Source of the DNA: Candidatus Delongbacteria bacterium | Lineage (GTDB): Bacteria > CAIWAD01 > BS150m-G50 | Assembly (NCBI GenBank): GCA_016784425.1 | Contig: JADHUQ010000071.1 | Span: forward strand, 1 to 10,614 | Direction of reading: 5' to 3' | Length of the DNA: 10,614 nucleotides | In this document: piece by piece, positions 1-6,576 of the stretch | How the letters are laid out: every line of letters begins with the position of its first letter | Position numbering within the stretch: position 1 is the stretch's first letter | Translations under genes and position numbers: made by a program | The notes under the pieces: generated by a model | What the model saw: the letters and a program-made list of their open reading frames with translations, nothing else | Told to the model about the DNA's origin: nothing | Databases searched by the model: none

Positions 1-65
1 CCCAGATCGGAATCGTTGAACCAGTCATCATTGAGCAGGTTCTTGTTGTATCGGTTCATCCACAT
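1..65 (-). CDS. N-terminal fragment of a probable second small heat-shock protein (Hsp20 type)
   Basis: Reading leftward from an ATG at 65-63, a frame stays open to the window edge and gives 21 residues starting MWMNRYNKNLLNDDWFNDSD. A GAGGAG ribosome binding site (minus strand, about 72-77) lies just upstream. The frame begins 41 bp after the stop of the Hsp20 gene at 107, on the same strand, so the two are probably one operon. The R-Y-N near the start also occurs in the neighbour (MFLTRYNER), and tandem Hsp20 genes are common. The alpha-crystallin domain would lie outside the window, so the family assignment is inference. An in-frame second ATG, two codons in, is an alternative start. Confidence 0.5.
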   Translation of the reverse strand, partial: MWMNRYNKNLLNDDWFNDSDL

Positions 66-106
66 GGTTTTCTCCTCATTGTTTTCCGGTGCAGTGTGCC
101 CCGGCT

Positions 107-502
107 CTAACCTTTGATTTCGACCAGTTTTTTGCGGCTGGTTTCGTTTTTCTTCAGAGTAATGACCAGCACGCCATCCTTGAAACTGGCACTGATCTCT
201 TCCCGGTCGACCTTATCGCCCAGATGAAAACTGCGCTGGAAGGCACCGGCGTGTCTCTCCGTCATCAGAAAGCCGTCGTTAGCTTCGGTGCGATTCAGCT
301 TTTTCTCACCCTTTATCAACAGTGAATCACCTTCAATACTTATCTCAAGATCTTGCTGGTCAACACCCGGTAACTCTGCCGTGATGATGAAGTTACCGCT
401 GTCAGCCTGAATGTCGATCGCCGGGATCCAGGAGCGCTCAGTGGTGAACTGCTCCCAGGGGAAGTTCTGTGGAACTCTTTCATTGTAACGTGTCAGAAAC
501 AT
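107..502 (-). CDS. hsp20: Small heat-shock protein, Hsp20/alpha-crystallin family
   Basis: This encodes a 131-residue ATP-independent holdase chaperone of the cytoplasm. The family forms oligomers that bind unfolding proteins and pass them to DnaK/ClpB. The alpha-crystallin domain runs from about residue 28 to 117. Typical segments are visible: P-A-I-D-I near 27-31, A-E-L-P-G-V at 42-47, L-L-I-K-G-E near 61-66 and the diagnostic G-V-L at 110-112. The end of the protein has an I/V-x-I type motif (V-E-I, 127-129) that normally docks onto neighbouring subunits. Length is close to other bacterial Hsp20 proteins. The frame extends upstream to 529, but ATG 502 is chosen because GGAGG sits 5 nt before it and the longer start lacks such a site. 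A second Hsp20-like gene follows 41 bp downstream. Heat or stress induction is expected for the family, but no convincing sigma-32 promoter was found. Confidence 0.93.
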   Translation of the reverse strand: MFLTRYNERVPQNFPWEQFTTERSWIPAIDIQADSGNFIITAELPGVDQQDLEISIEGDSLLIKGEKKLNRTEANDGFLMTERHAGAFQRSFHLGDKVDREEISASFKDGVLVITLKKNETSRKKLVEIKG

Positions 503-507
503 GATAT

Positions 508-512
508 CCTCC
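508..512 (-). promoter_or_regulatory. Shine-Dalgarno site deciding the Hsp20 start
   Basis: A perfect GGAGG on the minus strand lies 5 nt upstream of ATG 502-500. It supports the 131-residue form over a 140-residue form starting at 529. Confidence 0.75.
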
Positions 513-717
513 AATTGAATTAAACTCAAAAATGTTGTCCTCTTGTTGCAGCTTGTTTGATCCAGCCTGCTTCTGCCATGTTTTAAAGCAAGTGGTATGC
601 CAGTTTTATTAACTATTTAATAACAGTAGGATATGATATAGGTAACTCTAATTTGACACTGCCATGACATATGTTGCTGCCATAATGGCTGAATACAAGA
701 CTTAAGGGCGGCCAATA

Positions 718-733
718 TGGCAGGGCTCTGGCA
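718..733 (+). promoter_or_regulatory. Candidate sigma-54 (-24/-12) promoter
   Basis: The sequence TGGCAGGGCTCTGGCA matches the consensus TGGCACGN4TTGCA at 10 of 12 fixed positions. It keeps the obligatory GG (719-720) and GC (731-732) with exactly 10 nt between them. Transcription would start near 745 and run rightward, about 265 bp before the ppiC start. Short palindromes at 680-690 and 711-721 lie upstream, but they are close for an enhancer site. A chance match is possible. The target could be ppiC with a long leader or a non-coding RNA over 745-870. Confidence 0.35.
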
Positions 734-786
734 GTGACTGGAAATGATTGAAAGTATCGTTCAATGTCTCTTTATAGTATTTTCCA

Positions 787-830
787 CGCGAAGCAGCGCT
801 TGCGAGCAGTAGCTGATTATCTTCAGCTGC
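787..830 (+). other. Two adjacent stem-loops, possible structured RNA
   Basis: The first hairpin pairs 787-794 (with G790 bulged) with 798-804, around the loop AGC. The second pairs AGCTGA (811-816) with TCAGCT (823-828) around the 6-nt loop TTATCT, and extends outward by a G-U and a G-C pair. Neither is followed by a T-run, so they do not look like intrinsic terminators. They lie about 40-85 nt after the predicted start site of the sigma-54-like promoter at 718-733. They could belong to a small RNA or to the ppiC leader. Both strands can form these stems, so strand is inferred only from that promoter. Confidence 0.3.
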
Positions 831-874
831 GAAAACCTTGCATTTAAAGTGATGCTTACCTGAAATGTCCGTTT

Positions 875-880
875 TATAAT
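875..880 (+). promoter_or_regulatory. Possible -10 element for ppiC
   Basis: A perfect TATAAT lies 128 bp before the ppiC start codon. No good -35 hexamer occurs 16-18 nt upstream (the best windows read TGCTTA or ATGCTT) and there is no TG extension. It is therefore a weak candidate for a housekeeping promoter, alternative or additional to the sigma-54-like site. Confidence 0.25.
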
Positions 881-998
881 GGAGACAGCGGCATCATTAA
901 AAGAGTGTTTCCCGAAATGCACTATCTCAAACGGTCAGCTTAACTGGGAAATACTATATCCAATGGACGACGATTACATTTGTTAAGAAATTTTGATT

Positions 999-1003
999 GG
1001 AGG
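999..1003 (+). promoter_or_regulatory. Shine-Dalgarno site deciding the ppiC start
   Basis: GGAGG lies 5 nt before ATG 1009-1011. A TTG at 997, in frame, overlaps this site and would add four residues, but it has no site of its own. Confidence 0.75.
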
Positions 1004-1008
1004 AATCG

Positions 1009-1284
1009 ATGGAATGGCGTGCCAGTCATATTCTGGTAAAGGAAAAGGCGCTGGCGGATGAACTTCTGCAGCGTTTGCGAAAGGGTGGGAATTTTGCGGC
1101 GCTGGCCAGGGAGTATTCAACCTGTCCCAGTAAAAGCAAGGCAGGTGACCTGGGCTGGTTTGGTTCCGGTCAGATGGTGCGACCTTTCGAAGAGGCGGTC
1201 AAGAGGTTGCGCCCGGGTGGTCTCAGCAGCGTAGTGCGAACGCAGTTCGGGTTTCATATTATACGCAAAACAGGGGAGAGGTGA
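1009..1284 (+). CDS. ppiC: Parvulin-type peptidyl-prolyl cis-trans isomerase
   Basis: This encodes a 91-residue stand-alone parvulin, almost the same length as E. coli PpiC. The enzyme catalyses cis-trans isomerisation of Xaa-Pro bonds during folding. The whole protein is one rotamase domain: A-S-H-I-L-V near the start carries the first conserved active-site His, then F-A-A-L-A-R-E-Y-S-T-C-P-S, the signature G-D-L-G-W-F near 47-52, a central M-V-R-P-F-E-E-A, and the closing T-Q-F-G-F-H-I-I with the second active-site His. There is no signal peptide or membrane segment, so it should be cytoplasmic. The start follows the GGAGG at 999-1003. The gene stands alone on the plus strand and converges on the omega-amidase gene 58 bp away. 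Its divergent neighbours are Hsp20 chaperones, in keeping with a folding role. Confidence 0.95.
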   Translation: MEWRASHILVKEKALADELLQRLRKGGNFAALAREYSTCPSKSKAGDLGWFGSGQMVRPFEEAVKRLRPGGLSSVVRTQFGFHIIRKTGER

Positions 1285-1342
1285 TCCTGGCTAATCCCAT
1301 GCTGCCGCAGATACGTCGAATCACCGATTCTTGATTAACTCT

Positions 1343-2125
1343 TTATTCCAAAGTGAAGTCATCAGCGTCCAGATGGGCAGGGAAAAGCTCCCGCCAGCGG
1401 TCCAACTCGATGCGACTCAATGTCACTGTGCGGGTCATCTCCACCTTCCCCCCTGCGAAAACAGTTTGTCCCTGGGGATCGATAACGGCTGAGTCGCCGC
1501 TGTACTCGATACCATTGGCATCCTGGCCGACCCGGTTGACCGCAACCAGCCAGGACAGGTTCTCTGCAGCACGGGCCTGCAATAGTATCTGCCAGATCTC
1601 CCGGCGGTCGGCCGGCCAGCTGGCTACCAGTAACATCAGGTCATAATCGTCCCGGTTGCGGCACCAGACCGGGAAACGTAGATCGTAACAGATGAAGGGC
1701 CGCACACGCCAACCTTTTAACTGTACGGTCATCAACCGGTCGCCGGCACTGTAATGCTGCTCTTCCGCTGCCATCCGGAACAGGTGGCGTTTGTCGTAAT
1801 ACTCCGGCTTGCCGGTGGGTGGCATCCAGAGGAATCGGTTATAGTAAAGGCCATCAGCCTCGATGATGAGACTGCCACAGATCACAGCGCTGGTTGCCAG
1901 CGCCAGCTCCTGCATCCAGTACAGTGTGGGACCGGACATGGTCTCCGCGCTCCGGGTCGTATCCATGGTGAAGCCGGTGGTGAACATCTCCGGTAACACC
2001 ACCAGATCGGTAGTTCCCTGTTCAACCAGCTCCGCTTGAATTGCAGCTGCCAGACGATTGCGGTTGATCACAGGATCCTGCCAGCGCAGGTCACTCTGCA
2101 CCAGTGTGACTCTTAAATCTGACAC
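1343..2125 (-). CDS. yafV: Omega-amidase of the nitrilase superfamily (YafV/MtnU/NIT2-like)
   Basis: This encodes 260 residues, close to E. coli YafV. The nitrilase-fold catalytic triad is visible: Glu46 in L-P-E-M-F-T-T-G-F, Lys112 in Y-Y-D-K-R-H-L-F and the nucleophile Cys146 in F-I-C-Y-D-L-R-F-P. Omega-amidases hydrolyse alpha-ketoglutaramate, and alpha-ketosuccinamate, to the keto acid plus ammonia. The T-T-G-F-T-M after Glu46 and R-H-L-F after the Lys resemble this branch rather than true nitrilases or carbamoylases. The start is a GTG inside the end of the aminotransferase gene, giving a 13-nt overlap; GGAG lies about 10 nt before it, and no ATG precedes the catalytic Glu region. Pairing with a YbdL-type glutamine-using aminotransferase fits the known transaminase/omega-amidase route, in which removal of alpha-ketoglutaramate makes transamination irreversible. 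The substrate assignment is from family and context. It is the last gene of the operon. Confidence 0.9.
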   Translation of the reverse strand: MSDLRVTLVQSDLRWQDPVINRNRLAAAIQAELVEQGTTDLVVLPEMFTTGFTMDTTRSAETMSGPTLYWMQELALATSAVICGSLIIEADGLYYNRFLWMPPTGKPEYYDKRHLFRMAAEEQHYSAGDRLMTVQLKGWRVRPFICYDLRFPVWCRNRDDYDLMLLVASWPADRREIWQILLQARAAENLSWLVAVNRVGQDANGIEYSGDSAVIDPQGQTVFAGGKVEMTRTVTLSRIELDRWRELFPAHLDADDFTLE

Positions 2126-3261
2126 AGAATCTCTGCTCCCGTTTTGAGGGTGGCATCATCTTTGGCAAAACAGAAACGCAACAACCGCTGGTCGGGGGCA
2201 TCCTCATAGAAGAAGGAGACCGGAATAGAGGCGATACCCGCTTCCCGCACCAGTCTGCGGGCGTACTCCAGGTCACTCTGGCCGGTAATGTCGCTGTAAT
2301 CGAGTAGCTGAAAGTAGCTACCAGCCGTCGGGGTAAACCGGAAGCGGGAATGCTCGAGCTGACTGCAGAACAGATCCCGTTTATGTTGGTAGAAGCTGGG
2401 CAGTTGCTGATAGTGCTCACTGAACGAGAGATACTCCGCCAGGGCGTGTTGCACCGGTGTGTTCACGCAATAGGTAACATATTGGTGTACCCGCCGGAAT
2501 TCCTGCATCAGCGGCTCCGGAGCAATACAGTAGCCCACCTTCCAACCGGTGGCGTGATACGTTTTGCCGAACGAGGAAACCGCGAATGCCCGCTCCGCTA
2601 TCTCAGGATGGCACAGAGCACCGGCGTGATCCTGACCGTCAAAGATGATATGCTCATAAACCTCGTCTGAGAGTACCAGGATGTCCGTATTATGCAGCAA
2701 CCGAGCCAGTGTGCTCCAGTCCTCCCGGCAGAGTATGCTACCGGTGGGATTGTGTGGCGTGTTGATTATCACCAGCCGCGTGCGATCGGTAAGCCGGTCT
2801 GCCACCTCGTCCCAATCGATACTCCACAGTGGTGGTCGCAGCTGTAGCCGCACCGGGTGGCCACCGCAAAGCCTGATGGTGGGGACATAGGAATCGTAGG
2901 CGGGATCAAAAAGAATTACCTCGTCCCCGGGATGTACAACTGCGGTGATAGCAACAAAGAGCGCTTCAGTGGCTCCAGCAGTGACAGTTATCTCTGTATC
3001 GCTGTCAGGAGTGAAGCCGCCGGGGGCGCCAGTCTTGTTGGCGATTTCCTGCCGCAATGCCGGAACGCCCGGCATCGGCGCGTATTGGTTGTTTCCTGCC
3101 TGCAGGTGCCGGTGAACGAGTTCAATCAACTCGGGCGGGGGGTGAAAATCGGGGAATCCCTGCGAAAGATTGAGTGCACCATGCTCATCTGCCATAGCGG
3201 TCATTACCGCAAATATTGAGGTCCCGACTTCAGGCAGACGGGATTGGATCCGAGGTATCAT
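2113..3261 (-). CDS. ybdL: PLP-dependent aminotransferase, YbdL/MtnE-like (methionine/glutamine transaminase)
   Basis: This encodes 382 residues of fold-type I, class I/II aminotransferase. Visible landmarks are the N-terminal substrate region N-L-S-Q-G-F-P-D-F (31-39), T-A-G-A-T-E-A-L for cofactor phosphate contact (94-101), N-T-P-H-N-P-T-G (167-174) with the PLP-binding Asn171, S-D-E-V-Y-E-H (Asp199 and Tyr202), S-S-F-G-K-T-Y-H (Schiff-base Lys233) and L-R-F-C-F-A-K with the carboxylate-binding Arg362. The Q-G-F-P-D-F and F-G-K-T-Y-H-A-T-G-W-K signatures fit the YbdL/kynurenine aminotransferase (glutamine transaminase K) group. These act on methionine, aromatic amino acids and glutamine, and in methionine salvage convert 2-keto-4-methylthiobutyrate to methionine. 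The ATG overlaps the meaB stop as ATGA. The omega-amidase gene overlaps its 3' end by 13 nt, which strongly supports glutamine as amino donor. Exact substrate preference cannot be read from sequence; mtnE is an alternative name. Confidence 0.9.
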   Translation of the reverse strand: MIPRIQSRLPEVGTSIFAVMTAMADEHGALNLSQGFPDFHPPPELIELVHRHLQAGNNQYAPMPGVPALRQEIANKTGAPGGFTPDSDTEITVTAGATEALFVAITAVVHPGDEVILFDPAYDSYVPTIRLCGGHPVRLQLRPPLWSIDWDEVADRLTDRTRLVIINTPHNPTGSILCREDWSTLARLLHNTDILVLSDEVYEHIIFDGQDHAGALCHPEIAERAFAVSSFGKTYHATGWKVGYCIAPEPLMQEFRRVHQYVTYCVNTPVQHALAEYLSFSEHYQQLPSFYQHKRDLFCSQLEHSRFRFTPTAGSYFQLLDYSDITGQSDLEYARRLVREAGIASIPVSFFYEDAPDQRLLRFCFAKDDATLKTGAEILCQI

Positions 3262-4412
3262 CTCTGCTCAAGGTTACGGTCCGGGTGTGGGGGATCAGGC
3301 CGGACAACGCGAAAGGCATTGATTAGTCGGCTGGCTGCTTCAGTGGCTGTCAGTTCGCCTGCCGCCACCGCCCGCTCCAGTTCGGGTAACTGCTGTTCAA
3401 CTTGCGGATGCCGATGAAACTCCTCCTGAAGCTGCTCCCACACAAGGCTGTGCATCCAATCATGGAGCTGTTCACCTCTTCTGGCAGCAAAGACATCACT
3501 GGCAGTGGTTGTCTTACGAAATAATTCAACCACCTCCCAGAACTCAGCGATACCGCTATTCTCCAACGAGGAAGCTACCAGAACCGGTGTCTGCCAACCG
3601 GTGGTAGCGGGGGCAAAATAGTGCAGAATTCGCTCACAGTCGCTACGCACGGTAGCGGCCAGTTGTCGGTTGTCACCATCTGCCTTGTGAACCAGTACTG
3701 CGTCAGCCAGCTCCATCACCCCTTTTTTGAAACCCTGCAACTCGTCGCCAGCGCCGGTCAGCGTCAGTAACAGAAAGAAATCCACCAGTGCCCGTACAGC
3801 GATTTCGCTCTGACCGACACCGACAGTCTCCACCAGAATTACATCAAAACCGGCCGCCTCGCAGAGGAGGATTGTCTCCCTTGTCTTGCGTGATACACCA
3901 CCGAGAGTGCCACCCGAGGGGGAGGGGCGAATAAAGCAGTCCGGGTGTCGGGCAATCGTTGCCATGCGGGTTTTGTCGCCGAGGATGCTGCCGTAGCTGC
4001 GACTGCTGCTGGGATCTACCGCCAGCACCGCCAATTTGTGTCCCCGCTCCAGCAGCCGGTTGCCCAGGACTTCGATAAAGCTGCTTTTACCGGCGCCAGG
4101 TACACCGGTGATCCCGATACGAATTGAGTTACCGCTTCGGGGGAGCAGCTGTTGCACCAGTTCTCGTGCGAGCGCAGCCTGGCGTGGCAGGTTGCTCTCA
4201 ATCAACGTTATCGCCCGGGCCAGCAGGGTGCGGTCACACGCCAGCACGCCAGCCCGGTATTCCGCCACAGTCAGTTCCGGTAACGGTGGAAGCTCAGCAT
4301 CAGAGCTGGTAGAGGATCTGATATTGCTGGTTGCGCCCGGGCGTACGCTGGCATTGAATTCCTCACCAGCATTTTCTGGGGTCCATTCCGGTTTCCGGCT
4401 CTTGTCAGGCAT
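3258..4412 (-). CDS. meaB: Methylmalonyl-CoA mutase-associated GTPase MeaB (ArgK/MMAA family)
   Basis: This G3E-family P-loop GTPase acts as chaperone of the mutase: it gates adenosylcobalamin loading and protects against inactivation. With the ATG at 4412 it has 384 residues. The Walker A G-V-P-G-A-G-K-S-S is at 103-111, V-D-P-S-S at 132-136, G-D-K-T-R-M at 145-150, E-T-V-G-V-G-Q-S-E at 195-203 and the base-recognition H-K-A-D-G-D-N at 242-248 (NKxD-like, with His in place of Asn). The ATG is chosen because GGAG (4419-4422) lies 6 nt before it; the frame also allows a GTG at 4442 or an ATG at 4418. The chosen start overlaps the mutB stop by 8 nt, implying coupled translation and matched amounts. 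The protein is longer than E. coli ArgK (about 330 residues), mainly through an N-terminal extension of roughly 45 residues, polar and Ser/Thr/Pro-rich, before the helical region. Confidence 0.95.
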   Translation of the reverse strand: MPDKSRKPEWTPENAGEEFNASVRPGATSNIRSSTSSDAELPPLPELTVAEYRAGVLACDRTLLARAITLIESNLPRQAALARELVQQLLPRSGNSIRIGITGVPGAGKSSFIEVLGNRLLERGHKLAVLAVDPSSSRSYGSILGDKTRMATIARHPDCFIRPSPSGGTLGGVSRKTRETILLCEAAGFDVILVETVGVGQSEIAVRALVDFFLLLTLTGAGDELQGFKKGVMELADAVLVHKADGDNRQLAATVRSDCERILHYFAPATTGWQTPVLVASSLENSGIAEFWEVVELFRKTTTASDVFAARRGEQLHDWMHSLVWEQLQEEFHRHPQVEQQLPELERAVAAGELTATEAASRLINAFRVVRPDPPHPDRNLEQR

Positions 4413-6576
4413 CTTCATCTCCAGCTGGTGTGCTGAAACCACGACGCTGCATCAGCTGTTCCAGAACCTGTTGGGCTGCGACGGTGATAACTGTTCCGGG
4501 ACCGAAAATCGCAGCAGCTCCAGCCGCCAGCAGTTCAGCATAATCCTGCGGCGGGATTACACCCCCGACCACCACCATGATATCCTCCCGGTCCAGTAGA
4601 CGTAACTGCTCCATCAATCCCGGCAGGAGTGTCTTATGCCCCCCTGCCAATGAACTCATGCCTATGACATGCACATCGTTTTCTACAGCCTGCCGGGCAG
4701 TTTCCGCCGGTGTCTGAAACAGCGGTCCGATGTCGACATCAAAACCGAGATCGGCAAAGGCAGTGGCAATAACCTTGGAACCGCGGTCATGGCCATCCTG
4801 TCCCATCTTGGCAACCAGCAGACGGGGACGGCGTCCCTCCCGGGCGGCAAATTGGTCCGCCAGACTCTTGATCTGTTTCAACTCCTCGTCCTTTCCATAT
4901 GCCTGTCGATAGACGCCGGAGACTGTATGACCGGTGGCCTGGTGACGTCCGTAAACATCTTCCAGAGCGGCGGAAATTTCCCCCAGAGTTGCCCGCGCCC
5001 TTGCTGCATCCACCGCAAGACCCAACAGGTTACCCTTACCGTTATACGCTGCAGCTGTCAGAGCCCGCAGGGAGTGTTGCACCTGCTTTGTATCACGTGT
5101 ACGCCGCAGTTGCTCAAGACGATGCAACTGTGATCTCAGAACCGCACTGTTATCAACTTCCAGGATATCTATGGGATCCTCCCGTTGCAGACGGTAACGG
5201 TTGACCCCAATGATCGTCTCCGCACCGGAATCGATCCTGGCCTGTCGCCTGGTGGCAGCTTCCTCGATGCGCCGTCCCGGCAGCCCGGTAGTCAGAGCTT
5301 GGGTCATCCCGCCCAGGCTTTCAATCTCGTTGATATGTTCCCAGCCTCGACGCAACAGTTCACCGGTAAGACTCTCGACATAGTACGAACCACCCCAGGG
5401 ATCCACAACCCGGCAGATACCGGTCTCCTCCTGCAACTGCAGCTGTGTGTTGCGTGCGATGCGCGCGGAGAAATCGGTGGGCAGTGCTAGCGCTTCGTCC
5501 AGCGAATTGGTGTGTAGTGATTGCGTGTGACCCATTACAGCCGCCATCGCCTCCAGCGAAGTTCGTATCACATTATTGTAGGGATCCTGTGCGGTCAGGC
5601 TCCAACCAGATGTCTGTGAGTGTGTACGCAGGGCTAACGACCTGTCATCTGTCGGATTAAACTGCTTGATCAGTTGCGCCCAGATAACACGAGCCGCCCG
5701 CAGTTTGGCGATCTCCATGAAGAAATTCATCCCCACGCCCCAGAAGAAGGAAAGTCGGGGGGCGAAGGTGTCGATCGGGATACCGGCACCGATCCCGGTC
5801 CGGACATACTCCAGCCCGTCCGCCAGTGTATAGGCCATTTCGAGATCAGCTGTAGCGCCCGCTTCCTGCATGTGATAACCGGAAATACTGATACTGTTGA
5901 AGCGGGGCATATGCTCTGCGGTCCAGGCCAGAATATCGGCGACGATGCGCAGGGAGGGAGCCGGAGGGTAGATATAGGTGTTGCGGACCATGTACTCTTT
6001 GAGGATGTCATTCTGGATGGTGCCGGTAAGCTGCTCCGGTTCAACCCCCTGTTCTTCAGCCGCCACGATGTAGAAAGCCAGCACCGGCAACACCGCACCA
6101 TTCATGGTCATCGAAACCGACATCCGGTCCAACGGAATACCATCGAATAACAACTGCATATCTGCCAGCGAATCGATGGCAACACCAGCTTTACCCACAT
6201 CGCTGCTCACCCGGGGATGATCGGAATCATAACCCCGGTGTGTCGCCAGGTCGAAGGCGATTGACAGCCCTTTCTGGCCGGCTGCCAGATTCCGCCGATA
6301 GAACGCATTGCTTTCTGTCGCGGTGGAGAATCCCGCGTACTGGCGCAGGGTCCAGGGGCGTTTGACATACATGGTCGCATAGGGGCCACGCAGGAACGGC
6401 GGCACACCGGCAGTAAAACCGAGGTGAGTCTGGTCGGCCAGATCGGCCGCACAATAGCGTGACTTGATCTCAATCTGTTCGTTAGTCGACCAGTTGCTGA
6501 TTGTGGTTTCAGGTTGGTCGGAGTGCGAGACGGCAGGGTCGAACAGTATATTGGTGAAGTCCGGAATTCTGCTCAT
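4405..6576 (-). CDS. mutB: Methylmalonyl-CoA mutase, large (catalytic) subunit
   Basis: This encodes 723 residues, full length for the catalytic chain. It interconverts (R)-methylmalonyl-CoA and succinyl-CoA by an adenosylcobalamin radical rearrangement. The substrate TIM barrel covers about 40-560. It contains R-P-W-T-L-R-Q-Y-A-G-F-S-T-A with Tyr80, T-Y-I-Y-P-P-A-P-S-L-R with Arg210, the active-site His235 in S-G-Y-H-M-Q-E-A-G-A, and R-T-H-S-Q-T-S-G-W-S-L. Tyr80 and Arg210 are the methylmalonyl-type specificity residues (Phe and Gln in isobutyryl-CoA mutases). A C-terminal cobalamin domain starts near 585: L-V-A-K-M-G-Q-D-G-H-D-R-G carries Lys590, Asp594 and the cobalt ligand His596, followed by S-S-L-A-G-G-H (641-647) and V-V-G-G (669-672). 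The ATG overlaps the mutA stop as ATGA and has a strong GGAGGTG 5 nt upstream. No epimerase or propionyl-CoA carboxylase gene lies in the window, so direction of flux is unknown. Confidence 0.97.
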   Translation of the reverse strand: MSRIPDFTNILFDPAVSHSDQPETTISNWSTNEQIEIKSRYCAADLADQTHLGFTAGVPPFLRGPYATMYVKRPWTLRQYAGFSTATESNAFYRRNLAAGQKGLSIAFDLATHRGYDSDHPRVSSDVGKAGVAIDSLADMQLLFDGIPLDRMSVSMTMNGAVLPVLAFYIVAAEEQGVEPEQLTGTIQNDILKEYMVRNTYIYPPAPSLRIVADILAWTAEHMPRFNSISISGYHMQEAGATADLEMAYTLADGLEYVRTGIGAGIPIDTFAPRLSFFWGVGMNFFMEIAKLRAARVIWAQLIKQFNPTDDRSLALRTHSQTSGWSLTAQDPYNNVIRTSLEAMAAVMGHTQSLHTNSLDEALALPTDFSARIARNTQLQLQEETGICRVVDPWGGSYYVESLTGELLRRGWEHINEIESLGGMTQALTTGLPGRRIEEAATRRQARIDSGAETIIGVNRYRLQREDPIDILEVDNSAVLRSQLHRLEQLRRTRDTKQVQHSLRALTAAAYNGKGNLLGLAVDAARARATLGEISAALEDVYGRHQATGHTVSGVYRQAYGKDEELKQIKSLADQFAAREGRRPRLLVAKMGQDGHDRGSKVIATAFADLGFDVDIGPLFQTPAETARQAVENDVHVIGMSSLAGGHKTLLPGLMEQLRLLDREDIMVVVGGVIPPQDYAELLAAGAAAIFGPGTVITVAAQQVLEQLMQRRGFSTPAGDEDA
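5700..5726. repeat. 27-bp near-identical segment shared by mutB and mutA (copy in mutB)
   Basis: This stretch matches 7751-7777 at 26 of 27 bases, differing only at 5713 (c) versus 7764 (t). It encodes the F-F-M-E-I-A-K-L-R region of the catalytic chain. The two subunits are paralogues, and this is the segment of highest identity I noticed by eye. Confidence 0.7.

Larger units (their letters stand above)
513..998. other. AT-rich intergenic region between divergent hsp20 and ppiC
   Basis: No convincing protein gene lies in this stretch of nearly 500 bp. It is clearly richer in A and T than the flanking genes, especially around 595-660. It must hold the promoters of both divergent genes. It contains short palindromes built on GCCAT/ATGGC (for example GCCATAATGGC at 680-690 and GCCAATATGGC at 711-721), a sigma-54-like element at 718-733, two adjacent hairpins at 787-830 and a TATAAT at 875-880. 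A 35-codon frame at 879-986 lacks a ribosome binding site and is not called. For the hsp20 direction I see no clear -35/-10 pair. Confidence 0.6.

Noticed and set aside
503..660. Sigma-32 heat-shock promoter or ROSE-type RNA thermometer for hsp20
   Set aside because: No CTTGAAA/CCCCAT pair with suitable spacing and no clear helix covering the GGAGG at 508-512 was seen; CTTGCTTTAAAACATGGC is too far from consensus.
653..686. Sigma-70 promoter using TTGACA (653-658) and CATAAT (681-686)
   Set aside because: The -35 hexamer is perfect, but the spacer to the only fair -10 is 22 nt, outside the workable range.
879..986. 35-codon frame upstream of ppiC
   Set aside because: Its ATG overlaps the TATAAT, no ribosome binding site precedes it and the peptide shows no recognisable feature.
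1318..1330. Inverted repeat GAATC-ACC-GATTC between the convergent ppiC and omega-amidase genes, as a terminator
   Set aside because: The stem is only 5 bp, AT-rich, with a 3-nt loop and no proper T-run on either strand; too weak to call.
4036..4599. 187-codon plus-strand frame across the meaB/mutB junction
   Set aside because: It is antisense to two well-supported genes, its translation is rich in Ser, Arg and Pro with no recognisable motif, and no ribosome binding site was seen. It is a shadow frame.
5674..6150. 158-codon plus-strand frame inside mutB
   Set aside because: It lies fully antisense to the conserved barrel of the catalytic subunit and its translation has no domain-like features.
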